Of a DNA stretch of 64,000 nucleotides, positions 1 through 8,937 are shown one piece after another. The DNA is taken from positions 19,846 through 83,845 of the forward strand of contig NZ_JAFEIF010000005.1 of assembly GCF_017848645.1 (NCBI RefSeq), given 5' to 3'. A program made the position numbers and the translations under genes. The first letter of the stretch is position 1. Each line of letters begins with the position of its first letter. The notes under the pieces were generated by a model. It saw only the letters and a program-made list of their open reading frames with translations, searched no databases and had not been told where the DNA came from. Source of the DNA: Limnohabitans sp. Its GTDB lineage: Bacteria > Pseudomonadota > Gammaproteobacteria > Burkholderiales > Burkholderiaceae_C.

Positions 1-2
1 CG

Positions 3-407
3 CGAGCGCTGCGCATGGCGCTGGACGCGGCCGAGGTGTACGAGCGTCTGGGCAGCCCCGAGGGCGAGTTGACGCTGGCGCAGTGCGTGATTTATTTGGC
101 CGTGGCCCCCAAATCGAATGCTGCCTACAAGGCTTTCAACCAAGCCAAGGCCTGGGTCAAAAAAGACGGAACCCGCCCAGTGCCCATGCATTTGCGCAAT
201 GCGCCCACCCAGCTCATGAAACAGCTGGACTATGGCAAGGGCTACCGCTATGCCCACGACGAGGAAGACGGCTTTGCTGCAGGCGAGCGTTATTTGCCAG
301 AGGGCATGCCCGAACCCGGTTTTTACAAACCGGTTCGCCGGGGTTTAGAGATCAAAATTGCCGACAAACTGGAAGAACTGCGAAAGAAAAATTCGGCCAC
401 AGGGTAA
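3..407 (+). CDS. rarA: RarA (MgsA) replication-associated recombination ATPase, C-terminal end
   Basis: The reading frame is open from the window edge, so only about 134 C-terminal residues are present and the AAA+ ATPase core lies outside. The visible part matches the RarA/MgsA/WRNIP1 tetramerisation region: ALDAAEVYERLGSPEGEL, VYLAVAPKSNAAYKAF-like text and the terminal block YLPEGMPEPGFYKPVRRGLE. Members of this family act at stalled replication forks with SSB and RecA. The call rests on recognising these C-terminal motifs. A T-tailed hairpin follows the stop. Confidence 0.85.
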   Translation, partial: RALRMALDAAEVYERLGSPEGELTLAQCVIYLAVAPKSNAAYKAFNQAKAWVKKDGTRPVPMHLRNAPTQLMKQLDYGKGYRYAHDEEDGFAAGERYLPEGMPEPGFYKPVRRGLEIKIADKLEELRKKNSATG

Positions 408-461
408 GTCCCGACGGCAATGAATACTGGCGCGATCCTTTATTTCACTACAATCCCGCCA

Positions 462-497
462 CCCCGCCCGGTGAAGCATGAATCTGGCGGGGTTTTT
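462..497 (+). terminator. Intrinsic terminator after rarA
   Basis: CCCCGCC at 462-468 pairs with GGCGGGG at 486-492 and is followed by TTTTT. It lies between the rarA stop and livH and would separate the two transcripts. The 17-nt loop is rather large. Confidence 0.6.
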
Positions 498-594
498 GCT
501 AGTTGTCAGGGCTCACCCAAAAGGTGATTCTTGATCCTAAAACAACAACCGAAGCTAAGACCCGCTAAGCGCAGGTCAAAACACGGAGAAATCA

Positions 595-1524
595 ATGGAC
601 GTCTTTCTGCAGCAGGTCATCAACGGCCTGGTCATGGGCAGCATGTACGCCCTGGTGGCCTTGGGCTACACCATGGTGTACGGCATCATCAACCTGATCA
701 ACTTTGCGCACGGAGAAGTGCTGATGGTGGGCGCTCTGACGAGCTGGTCTGCCATCGGCATGATGCAGGGTGCCATGCCCGGTGCACCCGGATGGGTCAT
801 CCTGATTCTGGCCACTTTGATCGCCTGTGTGGTGGCCGTGGTCCTGAACTTTTCGATTGAAAAGATCGCTTACCGCCCTTTGCGCAACAGCCCCAAACTG
901 GCCCCCCTGATCACAGCGATTGGCATGAGCATTTTGCTGCAGACCCTGGCCATGATCATCTGGAAGCCCAACTACAAGGCTTATCCCACCTTGCTGTCCA
1001 GCACCCCCATCAATATGGGGGGTGTGGTGATCACGCCCACCCAAATCATGATTTTGGGCGTCACGGCCGTCTCTTTGGCTGTTTTGATGTGGCTGGTCAA
1101 CTACACCCGCCTGGGCCGCGCCATGCGGGCCACATCCGAGAATCCGCGTGTGGCCGCCTTGATGGGTGTCAAGCCCGACATGGTGATTTCAGCCACCTTC
1201 GTGATTGGTGCCGTGCTGGCCGCCATTGCAGGCGTGATGTACGCCTCCAACTACGGCACAGCGCAGCACGCGATGGGTTTCTTGCCGGGCCTTAAGGCCT
1301 TCACGGCAGCCGTGTTTGGTGGCATTGGCAACCTGGCTGGCGCCGTCATTGGTGGCATTTTGCTGGGTCTGATTGAGGCCATTGGCTCAGGCTACATCGG
1401 TTACCTGACAGGGGGTGTGCTGGGCAGCCATTACACCGACATTTTTGCGTTCATCGTCTTGATCATCGTGTTGACCCTGCGTCCTTCGGGCCTCATGGGT
1501 GAACGGGTGGCCGACCGCGCTTGA
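595..1524 (+). CDS. livH: Branched-chain amino acid ABC transporter permease LivH
   Basis: A 309-residue inner-membrane permease of the LivH type. It starts with FLQQVINGLVMGSMYALVAL, followed by GYTMVYGIINLINFAHGE, a hallmark of LivH proteins, and has many hydrophobic segments up to a tail rich in V, L and I. LivH and LivM form the membrane channel of a high-affinity importer for leucine, isoleucine, valine or related compounds. The start is supported by GGAG at 585-588. It is the first gene of livHMGF, and its TGA overlaps the region just before livM. No livK gene is in the window, so the ligand is not defined by context. Confidence 0.95.
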   Translation: MDVFLQQVINGLVMGSMYALVALGYTMVYGIINLINFAHGEVLMVGALTSWSAIGMMQGAMPGAPGWVILILATLIACVVAVVLNFSIEKIAYRPLRNSPKLAPLITAIGMSILLQTLAMIIWKPNYKAYPTLLSSTPINMGGVVITPTQIMILGVTAVSLAVLMWLVNYTRLGRAMRATSENPRVAALMGVKPDMVISATFVIGAVLAAIAGVMYASNYGTAQHAMGFLPGLKAFTAAVFGGIGNLAGAVIGGILLGLIEAIGSGYIGYLTGGVLGSHYTDIFAFIVLIIVLTLRPSGLMGERVADRA

Positions 1525-1535
1525 TGGAGGTGAAC

Positions 1536-2612
1536 ATGAAAAACAACAAGACACTCCAATACATCCTGATCGGTGCAACGCTCATCGCTTTGCCATTGAT
1601 TTTGCAAATGTTCGGCAACGCCTGGGTGCGCATTGCCGACATGGCGCTGCTCTACATCCTGCTGGCCGTAGGCCTGAACATTGTGGTGGGCTACGCGGGT
1701 CTGCTTGACCTCGGCTACGTGGCTTTCTTCGCGGTGGGGGCCTACATGTACGGCCTGCTGTCGTCACCGCATCTGACCAACACCTTTGCGTGGATCGCTG
1801 CAGCCTATCCCACGGGCATGCACATGCCCATTTGGCTCATCGTGCCTGTGGCGGCCGCCTTGGCGGGAGTGTTCGGCATGCTGCTGGGCGCGCCCACGCT
1901 CAAGTTGCGTGGCGACTACCTGGCCATCGTGACCTTGGGCTTTGGTGAAATCATCCGTGTGTTCATGAACAACCTGGACCACCCGGTCAACATCACCAAC
2001 GGCCCCAAAGGTCTGTCGCAGATCGATCCGATCTCGATCTTTGGCGTGAACCTGGGTCAAAAGCTGATGATCGGCGACTTTGAGATCGCCTCGGTCTCGC
2101 TGTACTACTACCTGTTCCTGAGTCTGGTGCTGGTGACGATTTTGATCTCGCATCGGCTGGAGGTGTCCCGCATTGGCCGCGCCTGGATGGCGATCCGTGA
2201 AGACGAAATCGCCGCCAAGGCCATGGGTCTGAACACCCGCAACCTCAAGCTGCTGGCCTTTGGCATGGGCGCCACCTTTGGTGGTGTCTCGGGGGCCATG
2301 TTTGCAGGCTTTCAGGGCTTCATCTCGCCCGAGTCCTTCAGTCTGATGGAGTCGGTGATGATCGTGGCCATGGTGGTTTTGGGCGGTCTGGGCTATTTGC
2401 CAGGCGTGATTTTGGGGGCCATTTTGCTGTCGGCCTTGCCCGAAGTGCTGCGCTATGTGGCCGGCCCCTTGCAGGAGATGACCGGGGGCCGCCTGGACGC
2501 GTCCATCTTGCGCCAGTTGCTCGTGGCTTTGGCCATGATCGTGATCATGTTGATGCGGCCTCGCGGGCTGTGGCCTTCGCCTGAGCATGGCAAATCGCTC
2601 ACGACGAAATGA
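1536..2612 (+). CDS. livM: Branched-chain amino acid ABC transporter permease LivM
   Basis: A 358-residue second permease subunit, with the LivM signatures LNIVVGYAGLLDLGYVAFFAVGAY and RGDYLAIVTLGFGEIIR-type text and a C-terminal MLMRPRGLWP. It pairs with LivH in the membrane. Upstream in-frame starts exist at 1521 (TTG) and 1524 (ATG). GGAGG at 1526-1530 is ideally spaced for the ATG at 1536, so this start was chosen. It is translationally close to livH (stop at 1524) and livG. Confidence 0.94.
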   Translation: MKNNKTLQYILIGATLIALPLILQMFGNAWVRIADMALLYILLAVGLNIVVGYAGLLDLGYVAFFAVGAYMYGLLSSPHLTNTFAWIAAAYPTGMHMPIWLIVPVAAALAGVFGMLLGAPTLKLRGDYLAIVTLGFGEIIRVFMNNLDHPVNITNGPKGLSQIDPISIFGVNLGQKLMIGDFEIASVSLYYYLFLSLVLVTILISHRLEVSRIGRAWMAIREDEIAAKAMGLNTRNLKLLAFGMGATFGGVSGAMFAGFQGFISPESFSLMESVMIVAMVVLGGLGYLPGVILGAILLSALPEVLRYVAGPLQEMTGGRLDASILRQLLVALAMIVIMLMRPRGLWPSPEHGKSLTTK

Positions 2613-2623
2613 AGGAGCAGACC

Positions 2624-3409
2624 ATGAATCCAACAGCGAACAAAGACACCGTCCTCAAGGTCTCGGGCATTTCCAAGCGTTTCGGTGGCCTGCAGGCCCT
2701 GACCGACGTGGGCATCACCATCCAGCGCGGTCAGGTCTATGGCCTGATCGGCCCCAACGGCGCGGGCAAGACCACCTTCTTCAACGTGATCACGGGCCTG
2801 TACACGCCCGACAGCGGCTCATTCGAGCTGGCGGGCAAGCCCTACCAGCCCACAGCCGTGCACGAAGTGGCCAAGGCCGGCATTGCCCGCACCTTCCAGA
2901 ACATCCGTTTGTTCGCCGAAATGACGGCGCTCGAAAACGTGATGGTGGGCCGCCATGTGCGCACCCACTCGGGCTTGCTGGGCGCGATTTTCCGCACGCC
3001 CGGCTTCAAGGCCGAAGAGGCCGCCATCGCGCAGCGTGCTCAAGAGTTGCTCGACTATGTGGGCATTGGCAAATACGCCGACTTCAAGGCCCGCACGCTG
3101 TCGTATGGCGACCAACGTCGCCTGGAAATCGCCCGCGCTTTGGCGACCGACCCGCAATTGATTGCGTTGGACGAACCCGCGGCCGGCATGAACGCGACCG
3201 AGAAGGTGCAGCTGCGCGAGTTGATCGACCAGATCCGCAAGGACAACCGCACCATTTTGCTGATCGAGCACGATGTGAAGCTGGTGATGGGCTTGTGTGA
3301 CCGTGTCACGGTGCTCGACTACGGCAAGCAAATCGCCGAAGGCACGCCTGCCGATGTGCAGAAGAATGAAAAAGTGATTGAAGCCTATCTGGGCACGGGA
3401 GGGCACTGA
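2624..3409 (+). CDS. livG: Branched-chain amino acid ABC transporter ATP-binding protein LivG
   Basis: A 261-residue ABC ATPase. The Walker A motif GPNGAGKTT, the Q-loop FQNIRLF (typical of LivG), a variant signature LSYGDQRRLEIARAL and the Walker B LIALDEPAAGMN are all visible. Together with LivF it powers import by the LivHM channel on the cytoplasmic side. An ATG at 2609 also exists, but AAGGAG at 2612-2617 sits correctly for the ATG at 2624. The gene follows livM with an 11-nt gap and precedes livF by one base. Confidence 0.94.
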   Translation: MNPTANKDTVLKVSGISKRFGGLQALTDVGITIQRGQVYGLIGPNGAGKTTFFNVITGLYTPDSGSFELAGKPYQPTAVHEVAKAGIARTFQNIRLFAEMTALENVMVGRHVRTHSGLLGAIFRTPGFKAEEAAIAQRAQELLDYVGIGKYADFKARTLSYGDQRRLEIARALATDPQLIALDEPAAGMNATEKVQLRELIDQIRKDNRTILLIEHDVKLVMGLCDRVTVLDYGKQIAEGTPADVQKNEKVIEAYLGTGGH

Positions 3410-3410
3410 G

Positions 3411-4127
3411 ATGGCCAATGTTCTTTTGAAAGTCAAAGACCTGCAAGTCGGCTATGGCGGTATTCAGGCGGTCAAGGGCGTGAGCCTGGAGGTGCGCGAG
3501 GGCGAACTGGTCTCGCTGATCGGCTCCAACGGTGCGGGCAAAACCACCACCATGAAAGCGATCACGGGCACCTTGCCTTTGCAAGTGGGAGACATCGAGT
3601 ACTTGGGCAAAAGCATCCAGGGCCAGGGTCCCTGGGACCTGGTCAAGCAAGGCTTGGCCATGGTGCCCGAAGGCCGTGGCGTGTTCACCCGCATGACCAT
3701 CACCGAGAACCTGCAAATGGGCGCTTACATCCGCTCGGACAATTCGGGCATTGCAGACGACATCGAGAAGATGTTCACCATCTTCCCGCGCCTGCGTGAA
3801 CGCAAAGACCAGTTGGCGGGCACCATGTCAGGTGGCGAGCAGCAAATGCTGGCCATGGGTCGTGCCCTGATGAGTCGCCCCAAGGTCTTGCTGCTGGATG
3901 AACCCTCCATGGGCTTGTCACCCATCATGGTCGACAAGATCTTCGAGGTGGTGCGCGATGTGTACGCCCAAGGCGTCACGGTGCTGCTGGTGGAGCAAAA
4001 CGCCAGCCGTGCGCTGGCCATTGCCGACCGTGGTTATGTCATGGACTCAGGTCTTATCACCATGACCGGCGTGGGCAAGGAGATGCTCGAAGACCCCAAG
4101 GTGCGTGCCGCCTATTTGGGCGAGTAA
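3411..4127 (+). CDS. livF: Branched-chain amino acid ABC transporter ATP-binding protein LivF
   Basis: A 238-residue ABC ATPase. It carries Walker A GSNGAGKTT, the LivF-typical sequence MVPEGRGVFTRMTI, the signature MSGGEQQMLAMGRALM, Walker B LLLDEPSMGLSP and the H-loop region replaced by LLVEQN, as is usual in LivF. It is the last gene of livHMGF, starting one base after the livG stop. The longer frame from 3378 overlaps livG and has no better ribosome site. A strong terminator follows. Confidence 0.94.
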   Translation: MANVLLKVKDLQVGYGGIQAVKGVSLEVREGELVSLIGSNGAGKTTTMKAITGTLPLQVGDIEYLGKSIQGQGPWDLVKQGLAMVPEGRGVFTRMTITENLQMGAYIRSDNSGIADDIEKMFTIFPRLRERKDQLAGTMSGGEQQMLAMGRALMSRPKVLLLDEPSMGLSPIMVDKIFEVVRDVYAQGVTVLLVEQNASRALAIADRGYVMDSGLITMTGVGKEMLEDPKVRAAYLGE

Positions 4128-4144
4128 GACCCCAGCTGCTCAAC

Positions 4145-4170
4145 AAAAAGCCCGGCTCGCCGGGCTTTTT
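4145..4170. terminator. Bidirectional intrinsic terminator between livF and a Bug-type gene
   Basis: AAAAAGCCCGG, loop CTCG and CCGGGCTTTTT form a perfect 11-bp stem with a run of A on one side and of T on the other. It can end livHMGF on the plus strand and the convergent minus-strand gene. Confidence 0.85.
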
Positions 4171-4191
4171 GCATTCTGGGTCAGAGCGCTC

Positions 4192-5166
4192 TCAATCTAC
4201 CCGCGCCCCACTGGCTTTGACCACGCTTTCGTAACGTGTCAGCTCCTGCTTCATGAAAGCGCCAAACTGTTCGGGCGTGTTGCCCACCGGCTCGGCCAGC
4301 AGTTGTGCGAAACGTGTTTTGGTTTCGGGTGCTTGCAGCGCCGCCACAAAAGCCTTGTTCAGCCGATCCACCACATCACGCGGTGTGGCGGCAGGCGCCA
4401 CCAGACCCCACCAGGTGTCGATCGAGAAATCTTTCAAGGTTTCGCTCATGCTCGGGATGTCTGGCAGTGCGTTGCTGCGCCGAGCGGTGGTCACGGCCAG
4501 GGCCTTGAGTCGGCCCGCTTTGATGTTGGCCGCTGCCGTGGCCAGGTTGTCGAAGTTGAAGTCGACTTGCCCCGACAACAAAGCCAGCTGCGCAGGGTTG
4601 CCGCCGTTGTAGGGAATGTGCACCGCAAAAATGCCTGCAGCCCGCTTGAACATTTCACCCGCCAGATGGCCGGCGCTGCCGTTGCCGCCCGAGCCAAAGT
4701 TCAATTTGGCCGGATTGGCTTTGGCATACGCCACCAAATCGGCCAGGCTGTTGATTTTCAGGCGCTGCGCGGTCTCGGCGTTCATCACCAGCACGTTGGG
4801 CACCCGCAGCATTTGCGTGATGGGCGCAAAGTCGCGGCTGGCGTCATAAGGCATCTTGGCAAACAGCCAGGGGTTGATGGCGTGTGTGGCTGTGGCCGCG
4901 ATGCCGATCGTCAGGCCATCGGGCGCGGCCTTGGCCACCAGGTCAGCGCCCAGGTTGCCGCCAGCGCCGGGGCGGTTTTCAATGAACACAGTGCCCAGGC
5001 TGTCCTTGACGCGCTCGGCCAGTGCCCTGGCCGTGACGTCGATGGGGCCACCGGCTGCGTAAGGCACGATGATGCGGATGGGTTTGCCTTGCGCCCAAGC
5101 AGGGGCCCAAGCCGGTGAGCTGAGTGCGAAGGAGGCGGCTGCAAATTGGCGGCGGGTGATGGACAT
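4192..5166 (-). CDS. Bug/TctC-family tripartite tricarboxylate transporter substrate-binding protein
   Basis: A 324-residue periplasmic binding protein of the Bug family, which is greatly expanded in Burkholderiales. The N-terminus MSITRRQFAAASFALS has a twin-arginine-like signal ending at AWAQG. The mature start GKPIRIIVPYAAGGPIDVTAR, then IENRPGAGGNLGADLVAKAAPDG and a central PYNGG are family hallmarks. ATG 5166 is chosen because a GGAG precedes it; a longer frame to 5196 has no such support. No TctAB membrane genes are adjacent, so it is an orphan binding protein and its ligand is unknown. Confidence 0.88.
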   Translation of the reverse strand: MSITRRQFAAASFALSSPAWAPAWAQGKPIRIIVPYAAGGPIDVTARALAERVKDSLGTVFIENRPGAGGNLGADLVAKAAPDGLTIGIAATATHAINPWLFAKMPYDASRDFAPITQMLRVPNVLVMNAETAQRLKINSLADLVAYAKANPAKLNFGSGGNGSAGHLAGEMFKRAAGIFAVHIPYNGGNPAQLALLSGQVDFNFDNLATAAANIKAGRLKALAVTTARRSNALPDIPSMSETLKDFSIDTWWGLVAPAATPRDVVDRLNKAFVAALQAPETKTRFAQLLAEPVGNTPEQFGAFMKQELTRYESVVKASGARVD

Positions 5167-5192
5167 GGGGTGCTCCGTGAAACAGGTCAACT

Positions 5193-6233
5193 TCAAGCCT
5201 TGGCTTTGTCAGCCTCGGAGGTGAACGAATCGGCGTAAAACTCTTCTTCGGGCAAATGGCCCTGCGCCACATAGTCGCGCTTGGCCGAGTCCACCACGAT
5301 GGGTGCGCCGCAGGCATAGACCTGGTGGCCCGACAGATCGGGAAAGTCCTGCAGCACGGCCTGGTGCACAAAGCCGGTGCGGCCGGTCCATTGGTCTTCG
5401 GCTTCAGCGTTCGAGATCACGGGCACATAGCGCAGGTTGGGCATCTCGGCCAGGCGCGCTTCGATCCAGTCGGCCATGTACAGGTCGGCCGGACGGCGGC
5501 CGCCCCAGTACAGCGTGGCCGGGCGGGTGATGCCGCGGTGCTGCATGTGCTCGATCAGCGCCTTGATGGGTGCAAAGCCCGTGCCCGAGGCCAGCAGCAC
5601 CATGGGCTTGTTGCTGTCTTCACGCAGGTAAAAGCTGCCGTACGGGCCTTCGGCACGCAGGATGTCTTTTTCTTTCATGGTGGTGAACACCGGGTCGGTG
5701 AACTTGCCGCCCGGCATGTGGCGGATGTGCAGCTCCACGGTGGGCGGGGCCACCTCCAGGGTGTGCGGGGCGTTGGCCATGCTGTAGCTGCGGCGCGAGC
5801 CGTCTCGCAACAAAAATTCGATGTACTGGCCTGCGTGGAACTTCATCACGTCGTTGGCGGGCAGTTGCAGCTTGAGTTCGATCACGTCGTGTGACTTTTT
5901 TGCCAAACTGACCACGCGCACGGGCATTTTCTTGACAGGCAAACCGCCTTCTGCGGTCACTTGTTTCGATTCAAGCACCACATCACTTTGGGCGGTGGCG
6001 CAGCAAGTCAGGATCAGACCCTGTGCTTCTTCCTCGTCACTCAGGGCTTTGGTTTGGTGCGGGCCATGCACCACGGTGCCCGAGATTTTTTTGCACTTGC
6101 ACGAACCGCAAGCGCCGTCCTTGCAGCCATAGGGCAGGCCGATGCCCTGGCGGATGCCTGCGGTCAGCAGGGTTTCGTTGTCGTCTGCAGTGAAGCTGCG
6201 GCCGCTGGGCTGCACGGAAATTTGAAAGCTCAT
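5193..6233 (-). CDS. Ferredoxin-NAD(P)H reductase, CDP-6-deoxy-3,4-glucoseen reductase (AscD)-like
   Basis: A 346-residue cytoplasmic flavoprotein. Residues 1-90 are a plant-type [2Fe-2S] ferredoxin domain with GCKDGACGSCKC and the fourth ligand near LTCCATAQ. An FAD-binding part (RSYSMANAP) and an NAD(P)-binding part (VLLASGTGFAPIKALIEH, then YACGAP) follow. The layout matches AscD/RfbI-like and phenol-hydroxylase reductase-like proteins. Such genes are often named CDP-6-deoxy-delta-3,4-glucoseen reductase in this order, but no dideoxysugar genes are near. The real electron acceptor is therefore unknown. It is divergent from the SDR gene by 47 bp. Confidence 0.85.
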   Translation of the reverse strand: MSFQISVQPSGRSFTADDNETLLTAGIRQGIGLPYGCKDGACGSCKCKKISGTVVHGPHQTKALSDEEEAQGLILTCCATAQSDVVLESKQVTAEGGLPVKKMPVRVVSLAKKSHDVIELKLQLPANDVMKFHAGQYIEFLLRDGSRRSYSMANAPHTLEVAPPTVELHIRHMPGGKFTDPVFTTMKEKDILRAEGPYGSFYLREDSNKPMVLLASGTGFAPIKALIEHMQHRGITRPATLYWGGRRPADLYMADWIEARLAEMPNLRYVPVISNAEAEDQWTGRTGFVHQAVLQDFPDLSGHQVYACGAPIVVDSAKRDYVAQGHLPEEEFYADSFTSEADKAKA

Positions 6234-6280
6234 CTTTTGGGTATCCTTGAGGGGTTGTATTCGACCCGGAACCCCTGATT

Positions 6281-7243
6281 TTGCCTTCAAACCAAACCCC
6301 CTTGGGCGCACGGCCTGCCCGCTTCCGTCGCCAACGCATTTTGATCGTGGGCTGTGGCGATGTGGGCTTGCGCGCTGCGGGCCAGCTGGGTGCGCCGCAA
6401 AACCAGCGTGTGCGCTTGATGGCGCTGACTTCATCGCCCGAGCGCGTGCGTTTGCTGCGGGCCTGCGGCATCACCCCTTTGCAAGGCGACCTGGACGATG
6501 CGGCCAGTTTGAAGCGCTTGGCGGGCATTGCGCACCGGGTGATCCATCTGGCGCCGCCGCCCACCGACCGCCAAGGCGCCTCGGACCGTGATCCGCGCAG
6601 CTTGGCCTTGGTGCGCGCCTTGCGCCTGCGCACGCTGCCGCAAGCCTTGGTTTATGGCTCCACCACGGGTGTTTATGGCGACTGCGCCGGTCAGCGGGTC
6701 GATGAAACCCGGACCGTGAATCCGCACACCCCCCGCGCTCAGCGGCGGGTCGATGCGGAAAATTTGATGCGGTTTTTGGGGCGCAGTGGCGTGCGGGTGA
6801 GTGTGCTGCGCATCCCCGGCATTTACGCCCCCGACCGCGAAGGCGGCACGCCTCGCGAGCGCTTGCTCAGGGGCACGCCCGTGCTGGTGGCCAAGGAGGA
6901 TGTGTACACCAACCACATCCATGCCAACGATCTGGCCCGAGCCTGTGCCGCCGCTTTGTGGCGCGGCAAGCCGCAGCGCGTGGTGAACGTCACCGACGAC
7001 ACCGATCTGAAGATGGGCGACTACTTTGACCTGGCCGCTGGCCTTTATGGCTTGGCCAAGCCACTTCGCATTTCACGCCACGATGCCAACACCGCCTTGC
7101 CTCTGATGCTGCTCAGCTTCATGAGCGAGTCCCGGCGGCTGGACAACACGCGCATGAAAAAAGAATTGAAGGTTCGCTTGCATTACCCGCATGTGCGCGA
7201 CGGCCTGAGCCCGCAAGGCGCTTTGTTTTCGGGGGCGCGATGA
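6281..7243 (+). CDS. NAD(P)-binding SDR/epimerase-like protein (YeeZ type)
   Basis: A 320-residue protein with a Rossmann fold: ILIVGCGDVGLRAAGQL near residue 20, ALVYGSTTGVYGD in the middle and IPGIYAPDREGG later. These fit atypical extended SDRs of the YeeZ type. The usual catalytic YxxxK is not seen; the corresponding place reads PRAQRRVDAE, so it may bind a nucleotide without classical dehydrogenase chemistry. The frame starts at a TTG (6281) with no clear ribosome site, so the start is uncertain. It overlaps hslR by 4 nt (ATGA), which implies coupling. Confidence 0.75.
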   Translation: MPSNQTPLGARPARFRRQRILIVGCGDVGLRAAGQLGAPQNQRVRLMALTSSPERVRLLRACGITPLQGDLDDAASLKRLAGIAHRVIHLAPPPTDRQGASDRDPRSLALVRALRLRTLPQALVYGSTTGVYGDCAGQRVDETRTVNPHTPRAQRRVDAENLMRFLGRSGVRVSVLRIPGIYAPDREGGTPRERLLRGTPVLVAKEDVYTNHIHANDLARACAAALWRGKPQRVVNVTDDTDLKMGDYFDLAAGLYGLAKPLRISRHDANTALPLMLLSFMSESRRLDNTRMKKELKVRLHYPHVRDGLSPQGALFSGAR

Positions 7244-7641
7244 CTTCTTTGCGCATCGACAAATGGCTGTGGGCGGCCCGTTTTTACAAAACCCGCAGCC
7301 TGGCCAGCGAAGAGATCGGCAAGAACCGTGTGCAGGTCAACGGCCAGGACGCCAAGCCGTCCAAAGAGGTCAAACCCGGCGACACCGTGTGTCTGCGCCA
7401 AGGCGCTGTGGAGCGCACGGTGGTGGTGCAAGGTTTGAGCGGCGTGCGGGGCCCGGCCCCCGTGGCGCAGCTGCTCTACACAGAAACCCCTGAAAGCATC
7501 GCGGCCCGCCAAAAAGCCGCCGAGCAGCACCGCCTGGCCCGCGAACCCGCGCTGAGCATTGAGCAAGGCCGCCCCACCAAACGCGACCGCCGGCAGATTG
7601 AGCGCAACTGGAATGACCGTTGGAGTGCGGGGATCGATTGA
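7240..7641 (+). CDS. hslR: Hsp15-like S4-domain RNA-binding heat shock protein
   Basis: A 133-residue basic protein that opens with an S4 RNA-binding domain, SLRIDKWLWAARFYKTRSLA, then VQVNGQDAKPSKEVKPGD. The C-terminus is rich in R and K. Hsp15 binds free 50S subunits carrying a nascent chain and helps ribosome recycling. The length fits HslR. The ATG overlaps the stop of the SDR gene, so both are probably one transcript ending at the hairpin at 7674-7704. Confidence 0.87.
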   Translation: MTSLRIDKWLWAARFYKTRSLASEEIGKNRVQVNGQDAKPSKEVKPGDTVCLRQGAVERTVVVQGLSGVRGPAPVAQLLYTETPESIAARQKAAEQHRLAREPALSIEQGRPTKRDRRQIERNWNDRWSAGID

Positions 7642-7673
7642 GGGTGGGCTCAGCCAGCGAAGCGCCCAAGAAA

Positions 7674-7704
7674 AAAGCCGCAAGTTGCTGGAACTTGCGG
7701 CTTT
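7674..7704. terminator. Bidirectional hairpin terminator between hslR and tRNA-Leu
   Basis: AAAGCCGCAAGTT (7674-7686) pairs perfectly with AACTTGCGGCTTT (7692-7704) across a 5-nt loop. A-rich sequence on the left and T-rich on the right let it serve hslR (plus) and the tRNA gene (minus). Confidence 0.75.
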
Positions 7705-7708
7705 ACTC

Positions 7709-7793
7709 TGGTGCCCGGGGCCGGACTCGAACCGGCACGCCTTGCGGCGGGGGATTTTGAGTCCCCTGAGTCTACCAATTTCACCACCCGGGC
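7709..7793 (-). tRNA. tRNA-Leu (anticodon CAA)
   Basis: The minus strand reads GCCCGGG at the 5' end and CCCGGGC plus ACCA at the 3' end, giving a perfect acceptor stem with an encoded CCA. The anticodon loop is CTCAAAA, so the anticodon is CAA, read as leucine (UUG codons). A long variable arm and the T-arm GGTTCGAGTCC are present. Length is 85 nt. Confidence 0.95.
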
Positions 7794-8023
7794 GGTATTT
7801 GTGAAGACGCAAATTATGGCACATTTTTGACGCCATTTTGGGCTGTCGGTTAAAAGATGTCGGTGTGAACTGTGGCGCAGCCATTGACCCTCATGCCTGT
7901 GGCACGCAAACGCCGCTGGTACCGCAGGGCAGCCAGGCCCAGCAGCGGGCAGGCGGGTTTATACGGTGGTTGGGGCCTGGCTCACCGCCATCAAGGGCGT
8001 TCAACTTATGGCAAAGTACGGCC

Positions 8024-8926
8024 ATGATTTATCCAACCATCGAAGATGCGATCGGCAAAACACCTGTGGTGGCTTTGCAGCGCTTGGGGGCAGCGGATTG
8101 CGCTGCGCGTGGCAATGTGATTTTGGGCAAGCTCGAGGGCAACAACCCGGCGGGCTCCGTGAAGGATCGGCCCGCCTTGTCGATGATCCGTCGGGCCGAA
8201 GAGCGCGGCGAGATCAAGCCGGGCGACACCCTGATCGAGGCGACATCCGGCAACACCGGCATTGCGTTGGCCATGGCGGCGGCCATCAAGGGCTACCGCA
8301 TGGTCTTGATCATGCCGGAGGACCTTTCAATTGAACGCGCCCAGACCATGAAGGCGTTTGGTGCTGAGTTGATCCTCACGCCCAAGAGCGGCGGCATGGA
8401 ATACGCCCGTGATTTGGCCGACAACATGGCCGCGCAAGGCAAGGGCCGCATCCTGGATCAGTTTGCCAACGCCGACAACCCGCGCATCCATTACGAAACC
8501 ACCGGCCCCGAGATCTGGGAGCAGACGGGCGGCAAAGTGACCCACTTTGTCAGCGCCATGGGCACCACCGGCACGATCACGGGCGTGTCGCGGTTTCTGA
8601 AAGAAAAGAACCCGGCGATTCGCATCATCGGTGCCCAGCCCAGCGAGGGCTCGCGCATTCCGGGCATCCGCAAGTGGCCCCAGGAATACCTGCCCAAAAT
8701 TTATGACCCCAGCCATGTGGACGAGCTGATTTACGTGAGCCAAAACGATGCCGAGGAAAGCTGCCGCCAGATGGCGCGGACCGAAGGCATTTTTGCGGGC
8801 ATCTCCGCAGCGGGTGCTTGCTGGGTGGCGCAGCAAGTAGCCAAGACGGCGCAAAACGCCACCATCGTGTTCATCGTCTGCGATCGCGGTGACCGCTATT
8901 TGTCCACGGGCGTGTTTCCCGCCTGA
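8024..8926 (+). CDS. cysM: Cysteine synthase B (O-acetylserine/thiosulfate sulfhydrylase)
   Basis: A 300-residue PLP enzyme. EGNNPAGSVKDRPALSM contains the PLP lysine, EATSGNTGIALAMAA the phosphate-binding loop, and SAMGTTGTITGVSRFLKE follows. The tail CDRGDRYLSTGVF is CysM-like. Use of the motif text NPAGSVKDR and the 300-residue length separate it from the CysK-like gene at 59,473. It makes cysteine, or S-sulfocysteine when thiosulfate is used. The longer frame from 7838 would run through the promoter region after the tRNA and is not supported. Confidence 0.92.
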   Translation: MIYPTIEDAIGKTPVVALQRLGAADCAARGNVILGKLEGNNPAGSVKDRPALSMIRRAEERGEIKPGDTLIEATSGNTGIALAMAAAIKGYRMVLIMPEDLSIERAQTMKAFGAELILTPKSGGMEYARDLADNMAAQGKGRILDQFANADNPRIHYETTGPEIWEQTGGKVTHFVSAMGTTGTITGVSRFLKEKNPAIRIIGAQPSEGSRIPGIRKWPQEYLPKIYDPSHVDELIYVSQNDAEESCRQMARTEGIFAGISAAGACWVAQQVAKTAQNATIVFIVCDRGDRYLSTGVFPA

Positions 8927-8937
8927 CCGGAGGCTTC

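Noticed and set aside
7800..8023. Possible extra coding sequence before cysM (frame open from 7838) or a sorting tail on the minus strand
   Set aside because: No start with ribosome site, no family match, and CysM has normal length from 8,024.
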